A stretch of DNA of 64,000 bases. Origin: Dolomedes plantarius. Lineage: Eukaryota > Arthropoda > Arachnida > Araneae > Dolomedidae. This document shows, piece after piece, positions 60,091-64,000 of the stretch. Within the stretch, counting starts at the first letter, position 1. The number at the start of each line of letters is the position of its first letter. The notes under the pieces are model-generated. The model did not search any database. It was not told the DNA's origin and saw nothing but the letters and a program-made list of their open reading frames with translations. Both the position numbers and the translations under genes were made by a program. Location of the stretch: assembly GCA_907164885.2 (NCBI GenBank), contig OU015499.1:159895489-159959488 (forward strand), written 5' to 3'.

Positions 60091-60845
60091 TAAACAACTT
60101 TTCTACTATTAGCAGGTTTAAAATCATCAATAATTGTGGGAAAGACCAATTTTGAAGCAACGTATCATTCAATTGACAATATTACAAGGGCAGACAACCT
60201 TTCTTCATACATGGTGGATCTCAAATAGGTTTTGATTAACTTTGAGAGCAACTGTTCAGCACTAGCTACAGATACTGGAATAGTCCAGATAATTATAACC
60301 ACATAGATTTTTGGATAAACATGGTCAATACTGTTCTCAATCATGTACTTTAGATTCGTACAAACTTTTATGTCTGTGGATATAGTTCTTTTAAACATCT
60401 TCAGTTCTTGGTAAAGTTGTTCTGCTAGTATAACAGAGTATAATTTTCCCTCACTTCACACAGTAAAAACTTCTTGAAGTTGCTGGCAACTATGGAGAAT
60501 TTCGTCAGGTTTTTCCTTTAACTGATTTATGTCATGAATAAACCTAAAATTTTGTTCATATTTGTTCAGCTCAAAACCTTGAAGCACAGTCCTGTGAAAT
60601 GTAAATAATCATAAAAAAATTCTCTGGTTTGAACATGTCTTTTGAATTTTCACTCCTGTCATCTGGTATTTTGTACTGAAAAAAAATTTTATTTCTTCCT
60701 CCTCTGAATTTCCTTAAATTCTTTTAAAACATTAAGTACTTCAGCAATTTCATTTCCTGTGATCATTGCTGGCACCATCCCACTGTTTCTGCACTCTGCT
60801 ATCCAAGTGATAAACTGTACGAAGTGTTTTATAGTGGAAAGCAGC
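60091..60845 (-). pseudogene. hAT-III transposase pseudogene, copy C
   Basis: The minus-strand frame 60165-60398 has a clear hAT dimerisation domain: YPKIYVVIIIWTIPVSVASA, EQLLSKLIKTYLRSTMYEER, LSALVILSIE. This is the copy that allows recognition of the family. The upstream half is broken and cut by the fold-back rearrangement. Confidence 0.82.
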
Positions 60846-61340
60846 TCTATAAAAGCTATAAATCTAAATTATTTATAGCGTTTTTAGAGCTGCTTCCATC
60901 TTAAAACTTTCACTTTCTTCAATATTCATCTCTCAAGAAAGTGAAAGTTTTAAAAATTCATGACAATTGAGGAAGACATGCCAGAACCAAGATATATAAA
61001 ATTGTTTGCAACGTTTTATAGAAATGCCAAAATCCAAAAGCTTAATGTTTAAAAAAATTGAATTTTAGTTAAAAATCCTTACATAAATTTAAACACGTAC
61101 ACCACCCCCGAAAAAATAATAAATAAAAGAAAGTTGATAATATAAAATGTAAAATATCAGCAAAATATCATATACTGATATTTTTGAAATATATTAATAT
61201 ATAAAAAAAATACCAATTTTTTTCAAAAATTTCTTTGATTATCCGACACTTTTAATTAGCAGAAATCACCCAGCACTACCACTTGAAATTTTTTTTCTGA
61301 AAAATAAAAGATATAATCCATGTCTTCCCTTGGCCCTAGC
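60841..61340. repeat. Fold-back rearrangement, unit C
   Basis: Two successive inverted repeats: imperfect 23-bp arms 60841-60863/60871-60893 (starting GCAGCTCTATAAAAGC), then perfect 19-bp arms TTAAAACTTTCACTTTCTT (60901-60919) and AAGAAAGTGAAAGTTTTAA (60935-60953). From there about 370 bases duplicate the sequence at about 63350-63720 of the same unit, after which the normal order resumes at about 61341. Confidence 0.88.
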
Positions 61341-64000
61341 TTACTTATGAAGTTAATTTTTGCCAGTATATCATACCATGCTACTACTAAAATGAAGAAT
61401 TCATATTAAAATTTAATTCATTAACATTTAAAAGCTTTTTCTTTCACTCTCAGATGTCATTTACACTCATAACAAAAATATGCATGTAAATATGTCCTTT
61501 CATTTGTTTCAGCCACGCAAGGCCCTAGGTTCTGCCTATTTTGCCTCTATGTAGAGTTGTCACTGACAGGAGGCATCCAAGATGTTAAAAACCAAGGGGG
61601 AAAAAAAGTAATAATTTCTTGGGAAATCAGATAATTTCCAAATTATGTCTAATTCCTTCTTGAAAATCTAACATGTCCTAATCATTGTAATTGAAAATAG
61701 GCAGAATGTGTTCTTTGTATTCATAGGTATATATGCAGTGGTGGTCACAACTTAATTAAATTAATACAAATTTATCTTGGTATATTCATGGTGTCATGTG
61801 GCATTTTTTTGCACCGCATTTTACCCCTTTTATATTTCCTGATCTACTTTTAAGTGATTATTTTGTAGAGAAACCTGAAAGTGGCTCTGAATTTTATGAA
61901 AATCTTTTAAAGAAAACTTGAAGTTTGTAGACAAAGTTAATGAAATTTGAATAAAATTACTTTAAATCCTCTTTCTCTTGTACTCTGTAATCCAATCACA
62001 AATGTTATAGATTGTAACTCTCTACCTCAAGAAATGGATTTTGAAAGATCCAAATGCTCCTAATCCAAACACTATACCCTAGATATTTTGAGTTTTCTGA
62101 TTTTTTGCATTCTGGTATAAGCTTAACAATCCGTTGTTGTTGATTGCCTTATACCAGTGTGTAAATATTTGATGCTCCAATGGGATTTATGTAAAAAAAT
62201 TTTGGCGTAGAATTTATTTTGAAAGTATCAATTACTTGTTTGTTAGGCAATATCTTTTTCTGTTTGTCACATTTGCTGGAAATAAAGACAATAAATGTTT
62301 TGCTATTATCCTCACCTGAGCTTATGTGTACAAAATATAGAAAAATTATTTTTTCATATCCCAGGAAAAAAAAAATAGTTTAATGGGAAGTAATTTATAA
62401 AAAGACAATAACCATGTTTGTATATGAACTATACAGTTTAAATTTCATCTTGTAGGAAAATTTTATATGACTGTAGATTATGTTTTTTGTATTTACTTAT
62501 CCCTAAAAAAATTTTATTTGTGGGAGTATTACTGTTTTGTATACTATGTATATATGTTTATTTAATCACTGTTTTGTTAAATATGGTATTACACTTTTAC
62601 AGTTTCTCTCAGTGCATATAACATTTCTGACTGAAGAATAAAATATTTCATAGTCTATCATGAAAAAGGATTTATTGCTTTTTTTATCTCATTGTTTATG
62701 AGTAGGATGGTGCGATTTTCTCTAACCAAGAAGTGCTATTGTAGGTATAGCTTAATCTTCATCTGATTTCATGTAGTGCTGAACTGTATTGTAGAGTTCT
62801 GACCTAAATATTTCCAGTCTATTACGAAATCATTTGACTTGATACAAAAAATGAAAAATGTTATGAGATTACCTTATACTGTAAGAACAAATTGGTTTTA
62901 TTTTTTTTAGATTTATAGTAAAACTATTTTATTATTATCAATAACAAGTTTGAAAAGTATTTAAAAGATAATATCAGCCAATTCACATATTTTGTCCCTG
63001 TGTACATTTTTAAAGGTATAGATCATTTTTATAATACATTTTTATAGAAATAGATAATTTATTTCTTGTACATTTATTACGTAGTAATAAGTCCCCAGTT
63101 GTGCTTACATAGCTGGCTTAGTGGATGTATGCAATTCAGAATTAGAAAAATGTTTACGGTTCTTATCAACCAATCTCAAAGAATGTCATAAATCGCTAGC
63201 ATTACTCTTTAGTCATAGACTTTGTTAAGGACTCTTTGGCCCAACATCCATGTGAATAGAGTAGAAAATAAAGACTTTTTTCCATAGAAATGCATAAATG
63301 AGCATTCATAAGAATAAAATTTAATATAAAAGCTTGCGTAATCATTGAATATCCATCTCTCAAGAAAGTGAAAGTTTTAAAAATTCATGACAAATGAGGA
63401 AGACAGGATATATAAAATTGTTTGCAACGTTTTATAGAAATGCCAAAATCCAAAAGCATAATTTTTTAGATAAATTGAACTTTAGTTAAAAATACTTACA
63501 TAAATTTAAACACATACATCACCCCCGAAAAAATAATAAATTTTTAAAAATATTGATAATATAAAATGTAAAAATCAGCAAAATATCATATACCGATATT
63601 TTTGAAATATAGAAATATATAAAAAAATACTAATTTTTTTAAAAAATTTCTTTGATTATCTGACACTTTAAATTAGCAGAAATCACCCAGCACTACCATT
63701 TGAAAACCTTTTTTTTTTATTCTGAAAAAAAAATTCAATGGGGAAAAGATATTTGAAATGTACAAATAATGCGGAAAAGCAATATCTATCAATGCATTAA
63801 TCATTTATTACGTATCGGTAAAGACATTTCGGTACAAGAAAATACCGTTCATAAACAAAATCTTTCCCACACGTCATGAAACGTGGAAGTACGGTTACCT
63901 TAAAGTCCGAGGTCACCGCGATAAAATTTTTATTGCCACACTTCACGCATCGGTACGAGTATCGAGATTCAGCCGAAATTTTAGTTAGACAGATATGTAA
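61341..64000. other. AT-rich spacer of unit C with empty Helitron site
   Basis: Collinear with A 10880-14537 but without the Helitron: ATCTCA/TTGTTT at 62691/62692 is the intact pre-insertion site. Contains the source of the fold-back segment (about 63350-63720). No gene recognised; it ends before the hairpin cluster and zinc-finger gene. Confidence 0.65.

Larger units (their letters stand above)
53821..64000. repeat. Tandem segmental duplication, unit C (5'-truncated, runs off window)
   Basis: Third copy, collinear with A 3312-14537 and the corresponding part of B. It begins abruptly, without hAT-I or the SINE, and is joined on its left to a detached fragment of hAT-II. It lacks the first Helitron (empty site at 62691/62692) and about 235 bp of the Merlin region, and carries a fold-back insertion at 60841-61340. 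The zinc-finger gene of this unit, if present, would lie beyond the window. Confidence 0.93.

Overview
The window looks like a low-gene-density, AT-rich metazoan nuclear genome, most likely an arthropod. Signs are a spliced C2H2 zinc-finger gene, a tRNA-derived SINE, and remnants of hAT, Merlin, Tc1/mariner, pogo/Tigger, piggyBac, Helitron and BEL/Pao elements, with no bacterial operons or ribosome binding sites. Homology statements are by eye; no alignment or search was run. Species cannot be named.

The dominant structure is a large tandem segmental duplication. Unit A fills about 1-25190. Unit B (about 25548-52917) repeats the same order of parts; window base 1 matches 26561. Unit C starts abruptly at about 53821, inside the unit (matching A 3312), and runs to the window end (64000 matches about A 14537). 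Order in a unit: hAT-I (GTF2IRD2-like), tRNA-SINE, Merlin, hAT-III (minus strand), Helitron, a cluster of GC-rich hairpins, the zinc-finger gene, mariner and BEL/Pao scraps, hAT-II (ZMYM1-like), a small MITE, then a pogo-type element with a Tc1 nested in it.

The only convincing host-type gene is the zinc-finger gene: A 16026-17321 (431 aa, 12 fingers) and B 43472-44947 (491 aa, 14 fingers). N-termini and flanks are very similar, but the DNA-contact residues of the fingers differ almost completely and finger number changed. This is the most interesting feature.

Copies differ by clean insertions whose empty sites survive in a sister copy: a Helitron in A and B but not C, a second Helitron only in B, a mariner-type element only in A, and piggyBac plus an unidentified 1.85-kb segment only in B. 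B and C also carry deletion or fold-back scars that suggest template switching. Almost everything else is decayed transposon or unassigned AT-rich DNA. The exceptions are a small intact ORF in the B piggyBac remnant, which keeps the cysteine-rich DNA-binding tail but lacks the catalytic domain, and its repeated 12-18 bp palindromes.
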